From Hygrocybe punicea (taxonomy: Eukaryota; Basidiomycota; Agaricomycetes; Agaricales; Hygrophoraceae): a DNA stretch of 64,000 nt. This document shows positions 11,251 through 21,640 of the stretch, piece after piece. The position numbers and the translations under genes are program-made. Where the stretch lies: positions 2,411,590 through 2,475,589 of the forward strand of contig OY744471.1 in assembly GCA_963556145.1 (NCBI GenBank). The letters are read 5' to 3'. Position 1 is the stretch's first letter. Every line of letters starts with the position of its first letter. The notes beneath the pieces were generated by a model, which was not told where the DNA came from, ran no database searches, and saw nothing but the letters and a program-made list of their open reading frames with translations.

Positions 11251-12852
11251 CTACTTACGACGGCGTTTCAGGTCTGTGGAACATATTGGTGAATCTGTGT
11301 GAATGATCATATCAGTGTATATACAAGCTGTTGAGGCAATTTATCGTACCCGAGTCTTCCCTCCAAGGACGTTTCACAGGGGGTGTCGGGGGTTGGGGTG
11401 ATCCATCGAAATCATTATACACTGCATCACTGCCAGATGAGATGTCCATTTGATCGTCATCCTCTCCCTCGTCACTGTCCACACTCTGGGCATTTAACTT
11501 CCCCACCATCTCATTTCGATCCTCCTCCTCTTCGTCCTCCTCCTCTGCCCCATCCTCCTCCTCCTCTTCCTGCAGCTCCCCCTCCCCCTCCTCCTCCTCC
11601 TCCTCCTCCCCCTCCTCCTCCTCCTCCCCCTCCTCCTCCCCCTCCTCCTGCACCTCCCCCGCCTCCACCCCCTTGCCCTGCACCGCGCCCTCCTCCCCCC
11701 CCTTCTTTTCCTGCTGCTTCCCCTCGTCACGGTCTACATCTTCCTCATTTGACATACCCAGGGGCATGATTAGACCGTCCTCATTCCATGAAGCTGCGTC
11801 ATTTGAATTTCCCACCTGCTCAGGTGGCTCCTCCTCATTCGGGCCAGTGACGTCCATTTCTTCTCCCGCATCTTCCCCAGCCACGTCGGCTGAATTTCCC
11901 ACCGTTACAGGTGGATCCTCTTCCCTCTCAGTGTCCACAGCCATGTTGTTTGAACATCCAACCGTTACAGGTGGATCCTGGTTTTCCTCTGTGGCTACCT
12001 CTTCGCCAGCTGCATCCACTAAATCTCCCACCTTCCTAGATGGATCATCCACCTCTTCCTCACCATCAGTGCCCTCCCCTTTGTCGCGCTCATTGTCTTT
12101 CGCCTTTTCCCGTGTATCTGTGTCATCCTGTACCTCGCCTTCACCGGTAGTTGCGTTGACGAGCAGAATTGGATGAGGTGGAAAATCTAAGCATTCAACA
12201 AGAATGGGACTGATGGGTTCCACTGGACGGGTCTGAATGTGTATTTTGGGGCCGGTCCAGAAGAATTCCGATGGTGGGATCTGAAGCAGCTCATTCAGCT
12301 TTGGCACCAAATCTGGCCAATCGTTTTGAAAATGTCGGCGGACCGCTGACTCAACAGCTTTCACTGTGCAATGTGCTGGTGCCTTCACAACCCCATCCTT
12401 GTCCCATTTATACCCAACAATCGCAGCAGATAGTTCCAAAAGACTTCGTTGGAAAATGTAAGAGGGGCTGATCCAGTGGTATTCCATGAAGACAACAAAA
12501 TGTTCTGCAAACCAGATTTGGAAACGTCTATATCTGCATCGTGCAATATTCTGTTCCTCATGAATGTCAGCCGATATGGTATGGGTGTAGAACTTCCTGT
12601 TGATGATATCCGCAAGCTCGATCAGGTTTCCCACAATCACAAGGTTGAGGAAGCCGTCTTCGGTTTCGATCTTGGGCATATGAGACTTGGTGAGGACAGT
12701 AGCTGTGCAGTGAGCATTTTAATCTTCAGGAATTTGTAAACCTCGCCCAAAGTAGCTCACATGATGATTCGTGGTTCCCCGTGAAGTACTCCATCCACAT
12801 GGTGAGAAGTCGGCGCAGAAATGTACGTGTCACATTATGCTCCGCGTTTGTT

Positions 12853-12883
12853 ACGAGTTCTTTTAATTTATTAAAAGACTCGT
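12853..12883. repeat. terminal palindrome of the Helitron family (example)
   Basis: ACGAGT at one side pairs with ACTCGT at the other, around a TTTTAAT/ATTAAAA stem and a short AT loop. The same 31-nt palindrome opens copies at 37566, 39932 and 54484, and closes reversed copies ending at 14835 and 33029. A diverged version lies at 44606. Confidence 0.85.
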
Positions 12884-13761
12884 TCTTTATCAGACCTGGT
12901 TCAGTGAGGGTTCGTAATTAATTAATTAATTAATTAATTGATTAATTAATTAATGAAGTTGATCGTATGTAGGGGACTTTTTTTTTTGGTAAAAGATATG
13001 ATTGTACTTGTTATACTGAAAAATAACATGTGGTCCAAGCCATGTGTGGACAAGCTTACATAAGCATCCAAATATGGGTTGCCTCAGAAAAGACACATTA
13101 CCTTCAAATTATATTCAAAATATTCATACTGACTTCAATTCTTATTGGAATCAGCTGAAAATTGAACTGCTGACTAATATAACCATTTCGGGCAAGGTGT
13201 GACAGTCACATGTGACCAATCTAACCATATAAGGCAATTTCTGATATTGTATAGCAAATTTTTTACTGATCACAATGGTGACAGTCACATGTGACCAGTC
13301 TAACCATATAAGGCAATTTTACACCATATATGCTAAATTTTGAGCTGATCACAGGAGTCATAGTCACATGTGACCACTATTACTATATATGGAAATATCA
13401 GCCATATGAGCAGAAATGAGCTTAACTCAGATAATATACTGATATTTTTACTTGAAACATAAAATTCAATGTGATATTGCCATATATATACATTATCTTA
13501 TATGCTAATTTATTTCAAGCAAAATTATGGTGTTCATAATAATCATACAAACAAAAATCCAATAAAAGAAAAAAGACTTTGTTCTTGCCATATGTAACAT
13601 TAGCCCAATCATCAAGCACAGCTGTCTTCATGTTGTCATCTGTTGTACAGCATAGAAGGTCCTGGAGAAGGTAAGTCAATTATTATTATAATGTTTAGGA
13701 GGCAGTTGTATTTGACAGTTGACCTATTGCCTCCTCAACATTTCTTTTTTGGCTGAGAATA

Positions 13762-14835
13762 CTTGTTTAGTGGGCCATTGCTGCGCATGGCATGAACGAG
13801 TTCTTTTTTTTCCCTCCTCACTTTCATCATAGCAGCCTCTCACCATAGCAACATAAAAAGTAGAACAAATAAAACTGCACAGCATGTCTCGACCTCCTCT
13901 CCCACTGTCATGTCTTCTTTGCTTCATCATTATACAATGTTCTCAGCCAAAAAAGAGAGCAACATGTCAACTGTCAAATACAACTGCCTTCAAACAGTAT
14001 GATAACAATTGACTTACATTTTCTCTACCCTACTTCTCCATAACCTTGCTGCACAACAGATGATAACATGAAGACATCTGTGCTTGAGTGGGCCAATGTT
14101 GCATATGGCATGAACAAAGTCTTGTTTCTGTCATTGGATTTTTATTTGTCTGATTATTACGAACGTCGATGAGTGATTTTGCTTGAAATATATAATTAGC
14201 ATATAATATATACAGCGATATCACATTGAATTATATGTTTTAAGTAAGAATATCATTATATCATCTGAGTTACACTGATTTCTGCTTATACGGCTAATAT
14301 TTCTATATATAGTAACAGTGGTAACATGTGACTATGACTCCTGTGATCACCTCAAAATTTAGCATATATGGTGTAAAATTGTCTTATATGGTTAGACTGG
14401 TCACATGTGACTGTCACCATTGCGATCAGCAAAAAATTTGCTATATAATATCAAAAATTGCCTTATATGGTTAGATTGGTCACATGTCACTGTCACACCT
14501 GATCCAAAATGATAATATTAGTCAGCAGCTCAATTTTCAGCTGATTCTGATAAGAATTGAGACCAGTATGAATATTTTGAATATAATTGGAAGGTAATTT
14601 GTCTTTTTTGTAACAACCCATATTTGGATGCTTATGTAAGCTTGTCCACACATGGCCCCAACTGTATCTGATTTTCCAGTATCAGAAGTAGAATCATATC
14701 TCTTGCCCAAAAAAATATTGTCTATAGGCGATCAACTTTATCAATTAATCAATTAATTAATCAATTAATTACGAATCCTCACTGAACCAGGTCTGATAAA
14801 GAACGAGTCTTTTAATAAATTAAAAGAACTCGTAA
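13762..14835 (-). mobile_element. non-autonomous Helitron (N2) nested in N1
   Basis: It starts CTTGTTTAGTGGGCC and ends AAAAGAACTCGTAA, so it is reversed relative to N1. The host sequence GAGAATA|TTATATAATG is intact in the sister copy at 38448-38468, so this copy inserted between A and T with no target duplication. It carries three TCACATGTGA-like sites in its hairpin-proximal half. Length 1074 bp. Confidence 0.88.
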
Positions 14836-16952
14836 TTATATAATGATACAGCACAGAAGACATGACAGTAAGAGAGGAGGTTGATGAACACTCAAGACAC
14901 TTTATGTAGTTTTATTTTTTCTACTTTTCATGTTGCTGAGGTGAGAGATGGGCTTATTAGAATAATTGGCAGTATACAACATATGCTATGTATCTTATAC
15001 CATATGTAACATGCTTTATGCAATTGTTTACTTCATCATGGAAGTGGAGAGGGGAAAAAAAGAACTCGTTCATGCCATGCGCAGCACTGGCCCACTAAAT
15101 AAGTGATGGTATGACCCATCACGAAAGTATGGATAATCCCATAACAGGTATCCCATATAGTTGACGTCGCATAGAGATGACGCCCATTCACAATGGAGTG
15201 CTCCACACCGAGGACATAATGTGGGGTGCACGGCCTCATGTAACTGTGTGTTTCAGCACACATCCGAGTTGTCACGAAATATATTCCCACTTACAGCACT
15301 GAACCCTTTGTGAGCAGTAATCCTTCTGCTTCCCACAAGCCTTTCCCACCATGTTTTCTCGGCTCCCACTCCTGAGGATAGGCCTTGTTAGTGGCAAGAT
15401 TGCCAGCTTTGCGATCCCATTCAACGTCCCTTCGAGGCCTTATCAGGACCCAGTACTTTGCACCAGTCCTGACAATAACCACCGTGCCAAAGCCATCATC
15501 ATCTACGTGTGTCCAAGAAATGGCTCGAGCTGTCGCTGCTGTTCCCCAAGCCAAATCGTCGTTTAAAGGCTGCTCACAGACAAACCCCGGTCGGCCGCGG
15601 GTTTCGTGCCAAGCAACCTCAGATGATGAAAAGGACCTTTTCACGAATAGACAGGTAAATCTCGTGTTCGATCTTCGAAACAAGGTTGCTCACCGAAATT
15701 TTGGAGGTGGGTCCAACGTCATATGACCCATGGGAAGGTCAAGGAAATTGAAAACCCTTTCATTGTCAGGGTCAAGCGCAAGCTGATATAATGTCTCCAA
15801 TGTGCCAGGTTTGTTCATATTCTCGATATTAGGCACCAATCGCAATTCAGCAACTAACAAAGGCACTTTAGTCGCTATGCCCAGACATCGCTCTGGAAAC
15901 GGACCTTGCACTGAACGAATGGACGACAAAGACCCCAATGTCTCCAAACCTTCCCTATCAAACTCCACTGTTTCTACAGGGGCATTGAGCACGAGGATGT
16001 AATGATGACGAAAGATTCCTTGAATTGTTGCAGCATCCATCGACTTGAAGATGTTCCATTCCACCACGAACACACATGATGCATGAGGATCATACATTTG
16101 TTCTCTTGCACTGGGCAGCTGATGTGGAGGAACCCCATCAATGTAACTGGATCGGATCATTTCATATGTTTCCCACAACAATGCATGTTCCACTTTTGCC
16201 TGTATTGTGCTTACCAGTTAACATTCAAATGGTACAAAAATCAGACATCAATGTACAACGACGGATGGTGAATAGTGCACATGTTCAATGGGTTCGTGTA
16301 CAGCGTCACCATCATACATTGTGAGATGAACACCCTCTGATGCTCACTTTATGAATCATCAGTGGGGTGGCACGTTATCGAACAACAAAAGACACACAAT
16401 GGGTGCTGGACGGCTGAGCAAATCAGGTTCCCCATAATCCTATCAAAATATTCATTCATGACAAATGACACGTTCTTGAATCACTTACATCTCCGGTAAG
16501 GTCGATGATCACGTTCACTTTCTCTGGCGCTTTCTTATAGTCATCCTCGTCATCATCGTCGTCTTCATCCTCAAGATCATCACGTTTCTTGGACTTGGGA
16601 TAACTTCTTGTCGACCAGCGAGTGGATCTTTTCTTCCTCCGATAGGACCTCCCCGGCGCAACCACGACTTTCTCTTCCTTCTGGACTTTCTCTGCCTTCT
16701 GCTTCTCCTTGCCTTTTGAAGAGTCCCCAACCTTGTCCAACATTTTGGCCTGGCTTCAGGTCAACATGGAGCTCTGTCCACCTGAAGCAAGCTCCTTCGA
16801 TGGTCCACCCCTCTTCTTCCTTGTTAATTTCAATTGAAGCGGTTCATCATCGCTGGACAGAGGGTTGCCTGACGCAGGCTTGTCATTCTTTGCCTTGGGG
16901 TCTGTTGGAACATTTTGTTTCGTTGCCACCGTAAGCTGACTAGCAGAGTTGG

Positions 16953-18534
16953 TCAGGTCATCCACTTCCTTATCTTGCAACATCTGTTGTCAGTCCCAGC
17001 GATAAATGTAGAGACAGGCGGCGTACTGTCAAAACAAAACCAACTGAAGTCCTGTTCCGTTCCCTGGATGCTGTCCTCCAACAAATCGTATTCTTGGAGG
17101 AATACATTCAGCTCCTGCATCGCCGAAGATCCTAAACATATTCTTGTAATGGCCCTCCAAAGCGCCCTCTCCGTTTTGGCAAGGAATGGAGGCCTTTCAT
17201 TGCCCAAGGCAAATGTGATCTTTTCCTTATGTCAACTACGTCCAAGTTGGCACAAATAATGGACTCACTGCCATGAGAGATGGCCGTGCATGAGATTCAT
17301 GATTGAAACGTCGTGGGAGAAGAGTAATTATGGGTGACAGTGTGAGGCTTAGGTGGAATAGATTTCTCATCCGATCATACATTAAACCTCCGAAAGACTT
17401 GGTGGTGAGGGCATTGACAAATGAGTCTTGCAACGGTAGATCAACACTCTTGGCCATCCTGAAACCATGTGAATTATTTATTTGTGGCAGGCGTAATCCC
17501 AACCTCTGTAGCTTCTCCACCCATGTTGTGAAGTCGCAGTCTACATATGAGTTGCCCTGTTTTTGTACAAAATCTGACACACATTTCATATAGGACATAC
17601 GTCACATACCTGGCCAAACCACGTGAATGAGAATGCAAGAAGCTCTAGATTGAGGAGGATCTGGTTGACGTCGGAGGATTCGAGGTTGACAGATGCACGG
17701 TAAAGGATCCGGATGTTCATTTCTACTTCTTTTTGGGCTGGTGTCAAGTGTGCTGGGAGAGCGACTGCAAAGATAGGGATGGTGTCCAGTATGGACACCA
17801 CTTTCTGTGACACTGCCACGGCTGAAACACCCACCACTTCTTGATCTTGTTGCGTGATTAATAGACTTTTGCATGTCATACGAAGCTTCGTGATTGGCTT
17901 ACTCCAGTCTCTCAGAAATTTGTAGAGCTTCAAGACGGTGTGCAAACGTCAACTTAAAACGTCTGCCCAAATGTGAATGGTGAACTCACCTTGGTCAACT
18001 TCTCGCTCATCTCTGGTTTCGCTGATCTCCGAATTACTTTGAAACTTGGATGATGAGGCAACCCAACAGCGTCCATGAGCTTATCGAGCAGGGTATAGCG
18101 AAGGATTGAGTGAGCTGCTACCAGGAGGTCATTCCGATACACAGTAGTCCACCTTGCCACATCACGCATAGCAGAGCCATCAGCAGAGAGGTATTCTTGG
18201 ATGGTTTGGGCTTTACATGAGATTTCACCTGTGGGATTCACATAATCCAATTGCTTTGCCAGGGCCTAGCAGACAAGTTGACCATCAATGTTACAAGGTG
18301 GGAGATTTGACGCACCATCACAGCCAAGGTGGACGGTGTGTTTCCTAGGGCAGACTGATTGCCAATTAAGGTTACGATAGCCTTCTCAAGTGAATCTTCA
18401 GCAAGAGGCGTGCCATTGACCCACGGGAAGTCCTGGAACACATTCATGCTTCGGAAATTACTGCCAGACATGACAGACGCATGTAGAGAAGCAATTGATG
18501 GTGCCGAGGTGCTTGCTGATGATGACATTGCCAA
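16953..18534 (-). CDS. hypothetical multi-exon protein
   Basis: A likely start at about 18534 opens MSSSASTSAPSIASLHAS. Further exons encode LDYVNPTGEISCKAQTIQ (18250-17954), LKLYKFLRDWSKPITKLR (17945-17610), CVSDFVQKQGNSYVDCDF (17598-17236) and RPPFLAKTERALWRAITR (17207-16990). These are separated by short introns with plausible GT/AG borders. The protein is mostly alpha-helical by eye, with no catalytic motif I recognise. It sits in tandem on the same strand between the TET/JBP-like gene upstream and the JmjC-like gene downstream. The 3' end is uncertain: the next exon encoding LQDKEVDDLTNSASQLTV (16983-16756) could belong to this gene or to the JmjC-like leader. Confidence 0.45.
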
Positions 18535-18921
18535 AATGTTCAATTTGAGTGTATCTGAGAGCAATTCAAGAGAGGCTGAGGCTAGATGATAAGGGTGCAG
18601 AAGGTAAAAAAAAAAATGATGCGTCACGGTTTACTGTGATCATGTGTGACCACATCATGTGAATTGCCACATTTAAGTACACATTTCGAATTGACTGAGT
18701 TGTCAATGTGACAGAGTTATCAATGTAAAGCCATGGAAATTCTCCGAACACTGTCTAACACTGTCTAGCTATCTGTTAGTTGAAACTCATAGGCCTTCGT
18801 CATCCGTGAATGAGGATAACGAGATTTAGTTCCACAGAGGTTTCTGACTACAGTCGTACAAAGCATGCAACGGTAGCCGTCGTACTTTTACGTTAGGATG
18901 ATATCTCCCTTGGCACAATAG

Positions 18922-20482
18922 CTAATTCCATCTCCATTCCTGTGATGCCCGAAACTTGGCATTCATCTCCCTTGCAAACACATTGTGTCGGCTCCAGGTG
19001 GGCTTGTCAATGTTGAGATGGTCATGTACCATGTTTCGCATATAATGCGCCATGCATATTCTTTCACCGCCCTCCCATCTGCCTACACTGTGACTGAGAA
19101 CCTTGCCACAAATTTCGATGACGGTTCCTGGCGAATAAGAGAACGTAGCATCCAACTCAGGGATGGCTAGTTCCGTGTTCGTATGTGTCCCACAACTCGC
19201 CAGCAAATCATACCATTCTGGACACCCTCCAGCATCTCTGTGTCGAGTTGTAATCCTGTTAACGATAACGGCGATTCCAGTGTAAACAGATGTCCACTCC
19301 TTAGCATTTTCGTGTGTTTCCACGTTCTCGATCGTTTCGCTGTCCCGGATTTTCATCACAGCCAGAAGGCCAGCTGTGTACAATGACTGATGGGTTAACG
19401 CAGTAATTACGTTGAAGATCAGCTCGCTGGGTTCGATTGCAGCCATCCACATGGTAGCTTCAGTTGTTCGAAGAGTTGTCGACGTGATCAACCTATCGGT
19501 AAGTCACTGAAAAAACAGGTGGTCAGCTCATGTAAAACAGATGACTAAACTAAAGGTGTTACCTCTCTACCCTGAGCAAACCATGCTGTGGCGAAATCCA
19601 CTGATCCTGGGTGAAATCGTGGGTTTGGAGGTGGAAAGAAAATGTTTGGATCTTTCCTCCATTGCAGATCTTTCCCTTTCTCAAGTTTTTTGAGGGACTC
19701 TGAATAGGATTCTTCCAGAATTTCGGTTATCATTTCAGCACTGACATTCAATTCCTCCTGTGTCACAGTGGGTACTGTCAAAAACCATATTTCCGGGGGG
19801 CAAGTGACTCACAATACGTCTTGGAGTTACAACATCAGGTAGATACCAGACCAAAATTGAACCACACGTGTCGATTACTGTAGCTGGTTCATTCACATGT
19901 CCGATGTGAATCTCCTGAAAAAACCTGAGTAGGTTTTCATTGTCAGCATCCGAAGTGTCCTTGATATTCCTCACTCGATTTGCCAGTCTATTCGCATCCA
20001 AGGGCACAATTACTTTGCCACAAGATGTCAGTCTAAATATGCCGACTTTCATGGCAGCAACGTACTAGGGTTCAAAATCACAGCTGCCACAGTGAGGAGA
20101 ACCCTCTCCAGTTCGGATTCTGAGACCATTTCCGACTTGGAGAATGTTTCGCAATCTGGGGCCGAATCTCCCAAGACCTCGCTAACTGGAAGCTGATCCC
20201 TCAGCATCATCAAACATGATCTACAAAACATGTAAGATATGACATTGAAGCAGCATGGATCTGACCTCAGCCGTTTGCATTCCTCTAGAGGAGACTTGGA
20301 GGGCGCATGCCCGACTTCCTATAATACGATGTAGTGTTTGAGAGGATTCTTCTCAGCCTCGTCCACATATGTTTCTTTAGATTTGGAGCCAGACCACAAT
20401 CCTTTGTTTTCATGTTGATGGAAAGCGAGGCTTCCATTGCCTTGGATTGTGCATTCTTTGAGGGGATTCTGTCGGCGTACAT
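18922..20482 (-). CDS. TET/JBP-like 2OG-Fe(II) DNA oxygenase, possibly damaged
   Basis: The core exon (19491-18922) encodes VYTGIAVIVNRITTRHRDAG, then GGCPEWYDLLASCG, LAIPELDATFSYSPGTVIEI, KVLSHSVG and GERICMAHYMRNMVHD. HRD supplies the HxD iron pair, SHSV the distal His, and the Arg in GERICMAHYMR the 2-oxoglutarate contact. This order and spacing match the TET/JBP family, which oxidises 5-methyl bases in DNA. Upstream exons (19781-19568 WRKDPNIFFPPPNPRFHPGS; 20052-19790 ILVWYLPDVVTPRRIV; 20231-20049) form the usual fungal N-terminal part. The start is unresolved (20231 or 20482), and the intron before the core exon (about 19506-19567) does not join in phase with an obvious acceptor, so a small frameshift is possible. 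Fungal TET/JBP genes are known to co-occur with KDZ transposons, and a KDZ locus lies about 5 kb away. Confidence 0.72.
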
Positions 20483-20716
20483 AATGGTTGAGAAGTGAGA
20501 TTGGTTGAGAATTGGGAAGGTCAGTTTTAGTACACATGGTGGCCTCGAGGCGGTATAATTTAATAAGGTGTTATTATGGTTAGAACTTTTAGCATTTAAT
20601 AATTTGCTGCATACAGCAATTTCGCCATATCACAAGAACGACCAACTATGATATAACACACAATATAGCACAAAAAATGGCAATGCCGAGCAGATTCAGT
20701 GTATATACATATACAT

Positions 20717-21640
20717 TTATAAGCTGATTGATACCTGTGCCGTTTGGTGAATGATAGAATAGTCAAAAGTACAGCAAGACTTACTTTTCTTGACGTCAAC
20801 AAGGCCACCAGGCCCACTACAGGGCGGTTGCCTGGCAAGGAAATCAGGGGGATTCACCCACCCTTTCATTCCAGGTTGACCGGCAGTGGCAAGCGCCCAT
20901 TTCTGAGGACGGGCCACCACCGGTTTGGCACGCACTGATGCCACAACTTGCGCTATGAAGGAGTGGTCTGAAATAAGTAAAATTGTCAGCAAGCCTATTC
21001 ACCGCAACAAAACATGATGGACAGAGCAGCTGTAATGAAAGGGAATCACTACTATAAGACGACGTATATCACCTGTGAGTCAACCTGTCAACATGGGTAA
21101 TATTAAAATGAGCAGACACGCACCTCGGTTGTAGCCAGGAATACCGCCAGGCCCGCTGCAAGGAGGTTGCCTGGCAAGGAAATCAGGGGGATTCACCCGC
21201 CCTTTCATTCCAGGTTGACCGGCGGCAGCAAGCACCCATGTCTGAGGACCTGCCACCACTGGTTTGGCATGCACTGATGCCACAACTCGCGCTCATGGAT
21301 AACTTATCTGAACGCAGTAAAATTGTCAGTAAGGCTATTCACCGCCACAAAACATGATGGAAAGAGCAGCTGTAATGAAAGTGAATCACTACTAAAAGCG
21401 CAATATTAAAATGAGAAGACACACACTTTGGATGCAAACGGGTATACCGCCAGGCCTGTTGCAAGGAGGTTGCCTGGCAAGCAAATCGGTGAGATTCACC
21501 CACCTTTTCATTCCAGGTTGACTGGCAGCAGCAAGCACCCATGTCTGAGGACCGGTTTGGCACGTACTGATTCCACAATTAATGCATGTGGAAACCTTGG
21601 CAGGAAGCTGTAGAAGATCAATTGCAGTGACAAACAATCA
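20717..21640 (-). repeat. tandem triplicated exon-like module
   Basis: Three direct copies align on GGTTGCCTGGCAAG at 20826, 21165 and 21468 (periods 339 and 303 bp). Read on the minus strand, each encodes a similar peptide (QPGMKGWVNPPDFLARQPPC, QPGMKGRVNPPDFLARQPPC, QPGMKRWVNLTDLLARQPPC). The first two copies are preceded by a CAG acceptor-like site and followed by GTAAGT or GTGCGT donors. This fits an exon with flanking introns duplicated in tandem. No family recognised. Confidence 0.6.

Larger units (their letters stand above)
12851..15103 (+). mobile_element. non-autonomous Helitron (N1), carrying a nested copy
   Basis: The left end TTACGAGTTC opens a 31-nt palindrome (12853-12883), followed by the conserved box CAGACCTGGTTCAGTGAGGG and an (ATTA)n tract. 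The right end is GAACTCGTTC (from about 15062) plus GCGCAGCACTGGCCCACTAA and ATAAG. It lies inside the JmjC-like gene. Deleting exactly 12851-15103 rejoins ACCATCA and CAAACGC (coding strand) to give HTITNAEHN with no duplicated bases. TCACATGTGA occurs at 13206, 13285 and 13364. It encodes no protein. Strand is given in the orientation in which the family's coding copies are transcribed. Confidence 0.85.
11251..16743 (-). pseudogene. JmjC-like 2OG-Fe(II) oxygenase gene split by nested Helitrons
   Basis: From the 5' side, a basic/acidic leader (16743-16495, RRKKRSTRW and a DDDDDED run, ending VIIDLTGD before a GTAAGTG donor) is followed by an exon encoding AKVEHALLWETYEMIRSSY and SCVFVVEWNIFKSMDAAT (from about 16190). 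Next come AWHETRGRPGF, WGTAATARAISWTHVDDDGF and GAKYWVLIRPRRD (15683-15291). HVD fits the HxD iron pair. The downstream exon reads PHYVLGVEHSIVNGRHLYAT, offering the distal His, then HTFVMGHTIT. There a 2253-bp insertion (12851-15103) interrupts it, and coding resumes NAEHNVTRTFLRRLL. The C-terminus is strongly acidic, and a last small exon gives DLKRRRK with stop at 11253-11251, a possible nuclear signal. Apart from the insertion the gene is open. The 5' start is uncertain (16983 is an alternative). Oxygenase fold is inferred from motifs; substrate unknown. Confidence 0.6.

Noticed and set aside
11383..11769. Plus-strand polyproline frame
   Set aside because: Shadow of the Glu-rich acidic tail of the JmjC-like gene on the opposite strand.
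13206..13373. CRISPR-like spaced repeats
   Set aside because: The regular 79-bp spacing is due to a transposon iteron array; the 'spacers' are related to each other, the copies lie in a eukaryotic element and no cas genes exist.
14030..14224. Short frames such as MISLYILYANYIFQAKSL recurring in N2, N4 and N5
   Set aside because: They recur only because the non-autonomous elements are repeats; no motif, and they differ in length and frame between copies.
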